Positions 44,365-51,785 are shown, numbered from the stretch's first letter. The stretch: DNA of 64,000 nt from Prevotella sp. tc2-28 (GCF_900107705.1 NZ_FNRE01000010.1:1-64000), one strand, 5' to 3'. Made by a program: numbers and translations. Notes: a model not told the origin generated them from the sequence alone.

Positions 44365-45189
44365 ATGAAAAAGCGCTTATTAATCATAGCATGGGTGATG
44401 CTCACACCGCTCACCTTCCACCTCTCACCGCTTTATGCACAGTGCGGCATAGAGAATACCGCCTTCAAGTCGGGCGAGTTTTTGGGCTACGACCTCTACT
44501 TCAACTGGAAGTTCGTGTGGGTCAAGGTAGGCACCGCTTCGATGTCGACCGTCAAGTCGCGCCATCAAGGACAGCCAGCCTTTCGTTGCAGTCTCATCAC
44601 GCGAGGCAACGACAAGCTTGACAATGTGTTCGTCATGCGCGACACTTTGTTGTGCTATACCGACATGGACCTGGCGCCTCTCTATTTCCGTAAAGGAGCG
44701 CGTGAGGGTAGCCGCTATTATGTCGACGAGTTATGGTATTCCTACCCCAAGGGCAACTGTCATTTGAAGACGCATGCCATTTCCAGTAGTGGAGATCATA
44801 GCTGGAAAGAGATGGAATACAAGGACTGCATCTACGACATGATGAGCATCTACTTGCGGGCTCGCAACTTCGATGCCTCAAAGCTCAAGGAGGGTGACAA
44901 GATACCCCTTCCCATTGCCGATGCCAGCAAGATAGCCAACTCATGGTTGAAGTTCGGAGGCACCACCACGCTGAAGATGAAGAACTCCAACGACAAGTAC
45001 CGTTGTCTCGTCTTCTCCTTCATCGAGCGTGAGGACGGTGAGAACCACGAGCTTATCCGATTCTACGTCACCGACGACAAGAACCACTTGCCCGTCCGCC
45101 TCGACATGTTCCTGTCGTTTGGCTCAGCAAAGGCCTACCTGACAGGTTTTAAAGGCTTGCGTAACCCGATGGAGTCGAAGGTAGACTAA
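44365..45189 (+). CDS. DUF3108 domain protein, exported
   Basis: The protein is 274 aa with signal peptide (MKKRLLIIAWVMLTPLTFHLSPLYA). The body matches DUF3108: FKSGEFLGYDLYFNWKFVWVKVGTASMS, the central DMMSIYLRARNF and the C-terminal FYVTDDKNHLPVRLDMFLSFGSAKAYL. It probably folds as a periplasmic lipid-binding-like beta barrel; function unknown. It starts 17 bp after the Ig-like lipoprotein, and the two are likely partners at the envelope. Originally the alaX-helicase genes must have followed directly. Confidence 0.9.
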   Translation: MKKRLLIIAWVMLTPLTFHLSPLYAQCGIENTAFKSGEFLGYDLYFNWKFVWVKVGTASMSTVKSRHQGQPAFRCSLITRGNDKLDNVFVMRDTLLCYTDMDLAPLYFRKGAREGSRYYVDELWYSYPKGNCHLKTHAISSSGDHSWKEMEYKDCIYDMMSIYLRARNFDASKLKEGDKIPLPIADASKIANSWLKFGGTTTLKMKNSNDKYRCLVFSFIEREDGENHELIRFYVTDDKNHLPVRLDMFLSFGSAKAYLTGFKGLRNPMESKVD

Positions 45190-45236
45190 ACGCCTAATAT
45201 ATATAGGTGCTAGCATCAGTGTAAAATGACGAGCGT

Positions 45237-45323
45237 ATGGCCGACGATTTTGTATTAAACGAACATAACAAGGAAGAGTTTCCGCCAGCACATACCGCTG
45301 AGCATAACATATCCTTAACTTAA
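45237..45323 (+). pseudogene. Displaced 5' end of alaX (left side of the integrated element)
   Basis: ATG 45237 encodes MADDFVLNEHNKEEFPPAHT, then AEH and five unrelated residues before the stop. EEFPPAHTAEH is the AlaX zinc motif, matching SFPPAHTAEH in the intact copy at 51306. The similarity ends exactly where element DNA begins (45304). It is what remains of the original beginning of the gene. Confidence 0.8.
45279..45304. other. Candidate attL of the integrated element
   Basis: 26 bp sharing 24 positions with 51360-51385, including an unbroken TTTCCGCCAGCACATAC. It lies in the AlaX HxxxH codons. Confidence 0.7.
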
Positions 45324-45349
45324 ACGGTTTTCTTTCAATAAGTTATAAT

Positions 45350-45384
45350 AAAAGTTCCCCCAATATCATGGAGGAACTTTTTTG
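45350..45384 (+). terminator. Hairpin terminator
   Basis: AAAAGTTCC (45350-45358) pairs with GGAACTTTT (45373-45381), followed by more T. It would stop rightward transcripts from the DUF3108 gene and, read leftward, the element's cargo operon. Confidence 0.75.
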
Positions 45385-45432
45385 ATTATTTAAGAATTAA
45401 ACTTATTATGCCGAGACAGATATGCCCTTGAT

Positions 45433-45834
45433 TCATTCTTGTCCTGCCCTATATCCTGCTTCGAAACCTTCTTCATATTTTTCTGCGAATAAGTTACAAA
45501 GTTCTAATTCTTCTTCAGATGTAGGGGTGCTAAATCCTGCTGAATAGTATATCTTACCCTGTTTTTTTGCATCAGTTGTCCTATATATGGCAGGAGTTGC
45601 TGAAAATCCTGCTTTATATCCAGCTTTATAACCTTTTTCTTCAAGTTCTTTGATTTTTGCTGCTCTCTCTTTCTCTTCTCGTGCTTGGCGTTCAGCCTCA
45701 GTTTCTTGCTTTTGCTCTGTCTGGGGAACAGAACTTTCACTGCTCGAATTACTTGAACTTGTCTCCTCATCGGAAGCTGCAAAACCAATAGCAAATAAAG
45801 CTACTGTTGCCGCTGTAAAAAAATACTTTTTCAT
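45433..45834 (-). CDS. Exported protein with Gly-Tyr-x-Ala-Gly motifs (paralogue A)
   Basis: The protein is 133 aa: signal peptide (MKKYFFTAATVALFAIGFAA), Ser-rich acidic linker, a charged coiled-coil helix (ETEAERQAREEKERAAKIKE), then GYKAGYKAGF and a closing YEEGFEAGYRAG. The GYxxG repeats resemble amphipathic helices in essential small Bacteroidota lipoprotein-like proteins, but no Cys lipobox is present. It shares its signal peptide (FAIGFAASDE) and layout with the next gene upstream. Last gene of the leftward cargo operon. Function unknown. Confidence 0.7.
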   Translation of the reverse strand: MKKYFFTAATVALFAIGFAASDEETSSSNSSSESSVPQTEQKQETEAERQAREEKERAAKIKELEEKGYKAGYKAGFSATPAIYRTTDAKKQGKIYYSAGFSTPTSEEELELCNLFAEKYEEGFEAGYRAGQE

Positions 45835-45878
45835 AAATAATAACTTTTAAATGTTTAACTTAAATGAACTGTGATTAT

Positions 45879-46307
45879 TTATAAATCATCTGAATGCATA
45901 TCCTTCCTAATTTTTTCCCAGGCATCATTGTAGCCTTTGACATAGTTGTCAACGAAGATGTTCCATCTTTCTTCTTCTCCAGGCTCCGTTGGCTCGACCC
46001 CATATCTCATAGTATATTCCATATGGGCTTCTCCTCTTGGGTCAGGAAACTCTCTTGATTTCATTCTACGGTTCCAACCTTTATTGTATGCTATATTGGC
46101 AATTTTCTTTATTTTTTCTTGTTTCTCATCTACTTTCTCTTCTTCAGTCTCATGTTTTAGAACTTCCTGTTCCTGCTTAGTTTGTGTAAATGGGTTAAAA
46201 ATGTCGCCATTGGTACTACTTGACGAGTTTGATTCGTCAGATGCAGCGAAGCCAATTGCAAAGATTACCATTATTGTCATTGTCAAAAAATACTTTTTCA
46301 TAATCAT
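45879..46307 (-). CDS. Exported protein, paralogue B of the preceding gene
   Basis: The protein is 142 aa; the start may be Met3. Signal peptide MKKYFLTMTIMVIFAIGFAA, Ser-rich linker (SDESNSSSSTNG), charged helix (EEEKVDEKQEKIKKIAN), then AYNKGWNRRM and a terminal FVDNYVKGYNDAWEKIRKD that align with the GYxxG motifs of paralogue A. The 4-bp overlap with the VanZ-like gene upstream indicates translational coupling. Clearly a tandem duplicate that has diverged. Role unknown. Confidence 0.7.
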   Translation of the reverse strand: MIMKKYFLTMTIMVIFAIGFAASDESNSSSSTNGDIFNPFTQTKQEQEVLKHETEEEKVDEKQEKIKKIANIAYNKGWNRRMKSREFPDPRGEAHMEYTMRYGVEPTEPGEEERWNIFVDNYVKGYNDAWEKIRKDMHSDDL

Positions 46308-46771
46308 TTATGCTTAAAATTTTTTAACTTGTATGAATGATATTTGCTTAGGTAATATGCAATAATGGGGGTTGAATAAAACAATAAGTCACATAAGTCA
46401 AATGTACCTTTGACCAGTCCGAAGTATTGGAAAATTTCACTGGTGATAGTAACCAATGGTACAAGTGCAATGACGAGGTGTTTGATGAGACTGTCATCGT
46501 CTTTCCAGATGGCATCAATGATAAGAATATAGGCTGCACAATACAGACCATCTGGCAGGCTGTATCTGACGAAATCTGGTATGTTCCAATCACTAACCCA
46601 GGCTCTTTCATGGTCAATGAAACTGGATAATCCCAGAAATGTACACCAGTGGTATATGTTGAGTGTCTTGGTCCTGAACAAAAGATAGATAAAACAGCCA
46701 AACGTGAGGAATACAACTCCCAGAATTACCTGTAGTGTTGCACTCATTCTAATCCTGTATGTATGTTGCAT
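46304..46771 (-). CDS. VanZ-like small membrane protein
   Basis: The protein is up to 155 aa; Met9 (MSATLQVILG) is an alternative start. Four predicted membrane helices. The end ITSEIFQYFGLVKGTFDLCDLLFY follows the VanZ-like pattern E-xx-Q ... D-xx-D. VanZ-type proteins change cell-envelope sensitivity to glycopeptides, but most homologues are uncharacterised. First gene of the cargo operon with the two exported paralogues, behind a ~310-nt leader. A membrane/periplasm function for the trio is likely. Confidence 0.65.
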   Translation of the reverse strand: MQHTYRIRMSATLQVILGVVFLTFGCFIYLLFRTKTLNIYHWCTFLGLSSFIDHERAWVSDWNIPDFVRYSLPDGLYCAAYILIIDAIWKDDDSLIKHLVIALVPLVTITSEIFQYFGLVKGTFDLCDLLFYSTPIIAYYLSKYHSYKLKNFKHK

Positions 46772-47064
46772 CTACAACAATATGTGCGCCTTTGGCTCAG
46801 TTGGTGCGGTTAGTAGTTATTGTCCTAGGCATAAATAGAAAGTGGAGCCCTCATCCTCTTATCCACCGTGTAGGGCTTGGACTCCCCGTTAAATAGATAA
46901 GGAGAATGAACAAACCCCACTCGGATGTATCTCGTGGAATACGGAATACAAACCAAGAAGAGCGTTCTTCCCACATTTCTGATTTAACGATGGCTCGTAG
47001 CCATTTGGTGAAGTGTCCAAGTTCACACGGTCAGAAATTGCGAAATGCGCTTTCTCAATATGTC
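46772..47064 (-). other. Long untranslated leader of the element's cargo operon
   Basis: No gene supported in this stretch. Read leftward from the promoter at 47089 it holds hairpins ATGGCT-acg-AGCCAT (near 46990-47005), GAAGA/TCTTC (near 46957) and AGCCCT/AGGGCT with GGAG/CTCC (46843-46884). The length and number of helices suggest post-transcriptional control, but no known riboswitch was recognised. Confidence 0.35.
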
Positions 47065-47096
47065 ACCCTTCCATATGGAAGGGTTTTACAAAGATA
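47065..47096 (-). promoter_or_regulatory. Cargo operon promoter with a perfect 20-bp palindrome at the transcript start
   Basis: -7 TATCTTTG read leftward at 47096-47089. ACCCTTCCATATGGAAGGGT at 47065-47084 is a perfect palindrome positioned where transcription should begin. It could be an operator or a 5' stabilising hairpin; on the plus strand it is followed by TTTT and could be a terminator. Confidence 0.55.
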
Positions 47097-47145
47097 CACA
47101 TTTTCCTGGGCCGAACGCTCAATTTAAGATGTTTTTAATATAAAT

Positions 47146-47790
47146 TTACATTATGAATTCTTTTTTAACTCGTTTGATAGTGCTGATGCTGCATTTGATT
47201 CCTTTCTCTTTGGCTATGGCGTAGGTTGAGGCTACAGAGTAGCCCTTGCGTAAGAGTTTGATGATGTCCTTGTACTCACTTTCTTTCTGCTCACGACTCT
47301 TGGTACTCCCAACCTTTCTTCCCATCTTGATTCCTTTCTCAATGGCAAGTTTGCGACCAGAGTTAAGACGGAACATGATATTTTGTCTTTCGATTTGTGC
47401 ACACATACCAAGGCAACTAATATACACTGCCATAAAGGGATTCACTTCACCATTATCATCGAAGATGTGTAGATTCTCTTTCTGGAAGAACATATCAATA
47501 TGCCTGTCGACACAGTACTTTACACTCTCCAGCACTTCCCAGATGGCCCTACCAACTCTGCTACATTCACTTACCAATATAACATCTATACTATGAGCCT
47601 CAGCAAACTCAAAGCACTCCATCAATACGGCACGCTCATTGTTTTTCTTTGCACCAGAAATTTTCTCAGAAAAGACCTTCACCAGGTCGATGCCGTTATT
47701 TTCTGCATACTTGGTTAAATCCTCAATCTGTCGCTCGGTATTCTGTCTGTCACCAATGCTTGAAACTCTTGCGTAAATTATACCAGTCAT
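47146..47790 (-). CDS. Small serine recombinase (resolvase/invertase family)
   Basis: The protein is 214 aa. Catalytic region MTGIIYARVSSIGDRQNTER with the nucleophile Ser (position 10 or 11), then VSECSRVGRAIWEVLE with active-site Arg residues. The long E helix is followed by a short C-terminal HTH (YSVASTYAIAKEKGIKCSISTIKRVKKEF). It probably resolves cointegrates or inverts DNA within the element. A promoter (TTTG-N20-TAACTTTG, 47847-47816) and a 13-bp inverted repeat lie just upstream, where a recombination site or operator is expected. Confidence 0.9.
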   Translation of the reverse strand: MTGIIYARVSSIGDRQNTERQIEDLTKYAENNGIDLVKVFSEKISGAKKNNERAVLMECFEFAEAHSIDVILVSECSRVGRAIWEVLESVKYCVDRHIDMFFQKENLHIFDDNGEVNPFMAVYISCLGMCAQIERQNIMFRLNSGRKLAIEKGIKMGRKVGSTKSREQKESEYKDIIKLLRKGYSVASTYAIAKEKGIKCSISTIKRVKKEFIM

Positions 47791-47815
47791 AATTCAAAAT
47801 GTTTTATTTCTGGTG

Positions 47816-47847
47816 CAAAGTTACAAATAATACTTAAAAAGACCAAA
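47816..47847 (-). promoter_or_regulatory. Resolvase promoter
   Basis: Leftward -33 TTTG (47847-47844), 20-bp spacer, -7 TAACTTTG (47823-47816). Confidence 0.7.
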
Positions 47848-47880
47848 TAAATCAAAGAATATTTTGGTCCAAAAAATTAA

Positions 47881-47919
47881 TATGGTTCAAATATCGATTA
47901 TGGAATTATTTGAACCATA
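47881..47919. repeat. 13-bp perfect inverted repeat upstream of the resolvase
   Basis: TATGGTTCAAATA (47881-47893) pairs exactly with 47907-47919. The adjacent TTTTGG-t-CCAAAA (~47865-47877) and a further TTTGAACC (47927) repeat the same half-site. The arrangement resembles a res/operator site for the neighbouring recombinase. Confidence 0.55.
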
Positions 47920-48031
47920 AACATTTTTGAACCAGCTGCCAAGGATGAAGACGAAAAACAGATGTTATTTGCGCTCAATAACCTTTGAACAAAGGAATAG
48001 TGCAATGTTGATGCTGCACAATGTGTTTGCG

Positions 48032-48244
48032 CTACGTGGTTAAGTGTGTTCGTGTGATTATCTTTTTTCTTGGCTTTAGCCGAATATTCTCATTAAGAAA
48101 CATTTTTTCTTCTTCGGTGAGCGTGTCTTGATGATTGTCGTACCATTCCTTGAAGTCCTGGAGCATCCAGTATTGTACGGAAATCCATCTTGCTTCCTGG
48201 AAACGTGTCACAAGGTCGATGTACTGTTGTCTAATCCTATCCAT
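48032..48244 (-). CDS. Small hypothetical protein (70 aa)
   Basis: Soluble and charged (MDRIRQQYIDLVTRFQEARW; LQDFKEWYDNHQDTLTEEEK), with a basic C-terminus (LKPRKKIITRTHLTT). Its start overlaps the end of the NUMOD3-like gene by 37 bp in another frame, suggesting coupled translation. No family recognised. Confidence 0.45.
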   Translation of the reverse strand: MDRIRQQYIDLVTRFQEARWISVQYWMLQDFKEWYDNHQDTLTEEEKMFLNENIRLKPRKKIITRTHLTT

Positions 48245-48486
48245 ATGACTTTCTTTATTTCTTCTTTAATTATTGTGTTTATATGTTCTCTCATGGGCTG
48301 AGAACTTAAAAACTCATCCATTGTTAGTGGTCTGTTTGCGGCCTTCCATTTTTGGAACTCCTGGTTTCTTTTCTGGGCCGCCTCACTTTGTTTGCGACGA
48401 GCTTCATCACTGTGTTTTCTTCCCCACATCGGATTATTGGACCCATGCCTATCTTTCCTTACTTGACTAATATTTGTACTATTCAT
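48208..48486 (-). CDS. Small protein with NUMOD3-like motif
   Basis: The protein is 92 aa. The segment SNNPMWGRKHSDEARRKQSE followed by AAQKR matches NUMOD3, a DNA-binding motif found in homing endonucleases and phage proteins. There is no GIY-YIG or HNH catalytic domain, so this is a free-standing DNA-binding module or a trimmed homing endonuclease. The rest (ANRPLTMDEFLSSQPMREHI) is not recognised. It lies beside the candidate structured RNA, an association reminiscent of intron-type elements. Confidence 0.55.
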   Translation of the reverse strand: MNSTNISQVRKDRHGSNNPMWGRKHSDEARRKQSEAAQKRNQEFQKWKAANRPLTMDEFLSSQPMREHINTIIKEEIKKVIWIGLDNSTSTL

Positions 48487-48689
48487 TTTACTTTTATGAT
48501 TATCGTAATATTTATTAATATGAACTCAATATGATATGACCTCTTGTTATAAATATCAGTAGAAGTAAAAAAGATTAGAGATACTCTTGTTTATTTTACT
48601 TTTGTCAATATGTTTTAAATATAGGACGGAAAAGAGTTGCAATAGTCCAGGTAGTTATTATTAGTTTCATCTACTGCAACAAGTTCTGA

Positions 48690-48945
48690 TTAACTTAAAA
48701 GAAACTATGGTTGAGGCTACACCAGCAAAAAAGTAGCGTGTACACTCCGCTATGTCTTGTCTCATGTGAGGGCAACGTTTAGCACCTAACGTCCTTTGAT
48801 TCCAGAGCGTAAGCGATTAAGGACAAGAATCTCATAGTGTTGTTAAAGACTGATAGGCTGGGAACCGATTCAGTGCCTACGGAAGTAGGTGGAAGAGGCA
48901 ACAAAGTGTGCTGCACTGTATCAGAACAGTGACCATATATCTTTC
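48690..48945 (+). ncRNA. Candidate structured RNA in the integrated element
   Basis: In this gene-free stretch (48487-49147) the plus strand can form nested helices: CTGATA (~48851) with TATCAG (~48918), enclosing CAGTGC (~48872) with GCACTG (~48912), enclosing CCTAC-GGAA-GTAGG with a GNRA tetraloop (~48878-48891). Separately GTCCTT (~48791) pairs with AAGGAC (~48818). CACTGT-N6-ACAGTG at the 3' side competes with the outer helices, so two folds are possible. The GNRA loop favours plus-strand transcription. No promoter consensus was found and I do not recognise the class. Confidence 0.45.
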
Positions 48946-49147
48946 TTATATCATCTCAATTGCTCAAATGAGTCTACCCTGGAGGGGTGGGGATATATGG
49001 AAGATAAAAAGGTGGATTGTGTCTTATTGGAAGTGGTCCTATGAACCATCAAATTTGGACCACCAGAATTTTTTTTCAATCTGATGCCATGAGTTAATGA
49101 GTTGTCAAGTTCACGGAAATGAATAAGCTTACATAGACGGCCCACCT

Positions 49148-51262
49148 TCATTTCTCCGTGAACGCCTGGAGCATTTCTTCTTGTTCCTTTTGTCTTCTCA
49201 ATCTTTCCAAAACTTCATCATTATGTTTCGACCAGTCAATTTCTTCTTTGGGGGTTATCTCTTGCTTCATGATGTTTAATTCACTCTCATCTGTTTGTGT
49301 GGCATCTGTGGCTCCCTCATAGAAATATAAAGGGTAACTACCAATCCACTCCTGCTGTTCCAATAATTGTTGTAACTCCTCGTATTTGTATGTCCCAGCA
49401 GGAAGGTTCTTATATATGGAACTCTTGCCGTTATATGTTACAGTATGACTCTCCTTGTCATAACAAAAACACTTTTCGCCATTGTTTATCATCCAACTTT
49501 TAAATTCAATTCCATACTGACATACAGAGCTGTCATAGAATGTCTCATTGTTCTTGTATCTGGCATTCTTAATAGTACCCCAAAATTCTTCATCGTTCGT
49601 GTATTTGATAATAATTAAGTTCCATAGGTGGTGTATCTTGTATGAGGTTATACTGGCTACGTACTCATCAATCATGTGTTTGACCAATTCTTTGTTGTTC
49701 CTAATCTCATGAGTCCTATTCTTGATGCTGGAATATGATGCAGATAACTTGTTTAGTTTATCAATGGTGACTCTTTTCGATGCAATATCCTTTCCGTATT
49801 TGATAATGTCGTTAGTGAACTTTGTTGCCTGGTGTTCGTAGTCTGCAGTTGCCTTGCTCATCAATTCCTTAAATTTGTCGTTAGAGCCTTTCGCAAAGGC
49901 ATAACGTTCCATTGCAGTCTGATAGGATGTCGTGAGTTCGTTTAATTGCTTTTCTTCTGCACTCTTAACCCTAATTAAATCGTCTATCTCTGCTTGGAGA
50001 CGTAACACTTGCTTCTGATTCGACTGTTCGATATCGATTTGTGCGAACATATATAACGATAACTGTAGAACAAGTCCATCGAGACGGCACTGGCGAGTCT
50101 CCATACCTTCACTACAAATTCGTGGATGGTCTTTACGCTTGACTACACCATAGCACCTATATGTTCGTGGGTCAGTCTTGTAATTCGTGGCGGTGTTTGT
50201 TTGCTTTCCTACGGAAAAGTTAGACCCGCACTCTCCACACAGTATTTTGTCTTTTAAAAGGTTGGGTCGGTGCATCGCATTGTTCTTGTTATAATGGGCT
50301 TTTAGGAGCCTTTGTTTTACTCGTTCAAACAGTTCGTCAGAGATAATGCGTAAGTTTTCATCCACCTCCTTATACTTCAAAACAGGTTCACCCCTGTCTG
50401 TCCTCTTATGAATTGGAGTCGTGTTCTTTGGGTCTGGCTTATACATAGTGATAACCTTAATGCCCTTATACAACTCATTGTGTAATATACGACTTAATGA
50501 TGACGTTCTCCATGTAAGATGGTCTGGGTCAAATCTCTTGTATTCTTTAGGTGCAAGACCTTTCTTCTCCCTATTGGCTTTAAACTGTTTAATCTGATTA
50601 TAATATGGTGGACGACTCTCTTCCTTGTCTTCGGAGTCAAGGATTTGGCATATCTGAATGGTACTATATCCATTCGCATACATATCGAAGATTCGTACTA
50701 CCGTTTCTGCCTCTTTGGGATTGATGACTATCTGTTTTTTCTCATTATGCATATACCCAAATGCTCTTTCTAATCCACCACCGTTACCATTCTTTATTTT
50801 GTTTATCTTTCCGCTAAGACTTCTCTCATTAAACAGTTCTACCTCATACTCTGCCATTACTGCAAGTAGATGGAGTAGTACATTTGAACTCATGGAATCA
50901 ATAGGACTTTTGAAGTCCTTAGCGCATTTTACCCATAGGTCTTGCTTCTGGAAATATGTGGATACTTCATGTTCCTGGAAAAACTGAATTTCACTTAGTA
51001 ACTCATTGGCGGTCCTGCTTACTCTCGTGAACTCCGAAAATAAAATGGTATCGATGTTACCAGCCTCAACCTCTGTTTTAAGTTTGGAATATTCTGGTCT
51101 TAACTCACCTTTCTTATATCCAGAGATTACGTCGGTATATATGTCTTCGTCTGCGACAGGTCTTTCTAATTTCTCTGCTGCATACTTCGTTAATTCCTGT
51201 TTTTGTCTGTCTGTTGACTGTTGTTCTGTAGAAACTCGACAATAAATTGCTATTTTTCCCAT
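49148..51262 (-). CDS. Large serine recombinase (integrase of the element)
   Basis: The protein is 704 aa from the ATG at 51262 (MGKIAIYCRVSTEQQSTDRQ); the frame extends upstream but that part overlaps alaX and the promoters. Catalytic Ser11 lies in the N-terminal resolvase domain. The 'recombinase' domain follows at ~165-260 (ERAFGYMHNEKKQIVINPKEA). A zinc ribbon (ILCGECGSNFS ... YRCYGVVKRKDHPRICSEG) and long coiled coil (LRLQAEIDDLIRVKSAEEKQ) come next. These enzymes integrate DNA between attP and attB without cofactors. The gene sits ~100 bp inside attR, the standard place for such integrases. The C-terminal ~170 residues are an extra extension. Confidence 0.93.
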   Translation of the reverse strand: MGKIAIYCRVSTEQQSTDRQKQELTKYAAEKLERPVADEDIYTDVISGYKKGELRPEYSKLKTEVEAGNIDTILFSEFTRVSRTANELLSEIQFFQEHEVSTYFQKQDLWVKCAKDFKSPIDSMSSNVLLHLLAVMAEYEVELFNERSLSGKINKIKNGNGGGLERAFGYMHNEKKQIVINPKEAETVVRIFDMYANGYSTIQICQILDSEDKEESRPPYYNQIKQFKANREKKGLAPKEYKRFDPDHLTWRTSSLSRILHNELYKGIKVITMYKPDPKNTTPIHKRTDRGEPVLKYKEVDENLRIISDELFERVKQRLLKAHYNKNNAMHRPNLLKDKILCGECGSNFSVGKQTNTATNYKTDPRTYRCYGVVKRKDHPRICSEGMETRQCRLDGLVLQLSLYMFAQIDIEQSNQKQVLRLQAEIDDLIRVKSAEEKQLNELTTSYQTAMERYAFAKGSNDKFKELMSKATADYEHQATKFTNDIIKYGKDIASKRVTIDKLNKLSASYSSIKNRTHEIRNNKELVKHMIDEYVASITSYKIHHLWNLIIIKYTNDEEFWGTIKNARYKNNETFYDSSVCQYGIEFKSWMINNGEKCFCYDKESHTVTYNGKSSIYKNLPAGTYKYEELQQLLEQQEWIGSYPLYFYEGATDATQTDESELNIMKQEITPKEEIDWSKHNDEVLERLRRQKEQEEMLQAFTEK

Positions 51263-51269
51263 TTTTTTG

Positions 51270-51277
51270 TACCTTTG
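51270..51277 (+). promoter_or_regulatory. Element-borne -7 promoter element driving alaX
   Basis: TACCTTTG, 28 bp before the alaX ATG at 51306 and inside the element. After integration the host gene is therefore expressed from mobile DNA. Confidence 0.6.
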
Positions 51278-51305
51278 TCCCCGAAATAATGATAATGACA
51301 GTTTT

Positions 51306-51785
51306 ATGGCTGCAAAGTTACAAAATAATATTGAAATAATCGAAGAAAGGGATGTGTCATTTCCGCCAGCACATACGGCGGAGCACCTGCTGAACCAGAC
51401 GATGATCCGGCTCTTTGGCTGCGAACGGTCGTATAATGCCCACATCGAGCGCAAGAAGAGCAAGATGAGTTTCTATCTCGACCATAAGCCCTCCCGTCAG
51501 GAGGAACGCGCCATCGAGCAGGAGATGCAGCGGCTCATCGACGAAGACCTGCCCGTCACCTTCGAGTTTGTAACCCGCGACGAACTGCCCGAGGGCATCG
51601 ACGCCAACCGACTGCCCGCCAATGCGTCAGAGACCATCCGACTGGTGCGCATCGGCGACTACGACGTCTGTCCGTGTATTGGTCGGCATGTGCGCTCCAC
51701 GTCGCAGATAGGCCGCTTTGAGATGTTGGGTACTAACTGGGATGAACACGAGCACTCGTTCCGGGTGCGTTTTAAAATCGTTTAG
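51306..51785 (+). CDS. AlaX-type (threonyl/alanyl-tRNA synthetase SAD domain) tRNA-editing protein, hybrid 5' end
   Basis: The protein is 159 aa. Zinc ligands: His23/His27 in FPPAHTAEHLLNQ and Cys124/His128 in VCPCIGRHVRSTSQIG, the HxxxH...CxxxH set of free-standing editing domains that deacylate mischarged Ser/Gly-tRNA(Ala). The first ~18 codons (MAAKLQNNIEIIEERDVS) and the promoter come from the integrated element; the original first codons lie at 45237. The active-site region is complete, so the gene should still work. Overlaps the downstream helicase gene. Confidence 0.88.
   Translation: MAAKLQNNIEIIEERDVSFPPAHTAEHLLNQTMIRLFGCERSYNAHIERKKSKMSFYLDHKPSRQEERAIEQEMQRLIDEDLPVTFEFVTRDELPEGIDANRLPANASETIRLVRIGDYDVCPCIGRHVRSTSQIGRFEMLGTNWDEHEHSFRVRFKIV
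51313..51320 (-). promoter_or_regulatory. -7 promoter element for the large serine recombinase
   Basis: TAACTTTG read leftward, lying inside the first codons of alaX. It overlaps divergently with the alaX promoter region. Confidence 0.5.
51360..51385. other. Candidate attR of the integrated element
   Basis: 24 of 26 bases identical to 45279-45304. The two differences are at third codon positions of the shared PPAHTAEH codons. Confidence 0.7.

Larger units (their letters stand above)
45279..51385. mobile_element. ~6.1-kb serine-recombinase element integrated in alaX
   Basis: Bounded by the candidate attL and attR. Contains, in order, two paralogous exported proteins and a VanZ-like membrane protein (leftward, behind a long leader), a small resolvase, two small genes, a candidate structured RNA and, next to attR, the large serine recombinase. 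No conjugation, phage structural or replication genes are seen, so it is either a cargo-only or a mobilisable element. Confidence 0.75.

Noticed and set aside
46788..46812. tRNA-like 5' sequence (GCGCCTTTGGCTCAGTTGGT)
   Set aside because: It looks like an acceptor strand plus D-arm, but no anticodon arm, T-arm (GGTTCAA) or matching 3' acceptor follows, so it is not a tRNA gene.
46906..47127. 73-codon plus-strand frame preceded by AAGGAG
   Set aside because: No recognisable protein pattern; it overlaps the leader and palindrome of the cargo operon read the other way. AAGGAG is too close to the ATG and Bacteroidota rarely use it.
48690..48945. Group II intron or RNase P RNA identity for the structured RNA
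   Set aside because: No domain V-type hairpin with AGC/AAC triad and no RNase P core were found, and there is no reverse transcriptase; class left open.
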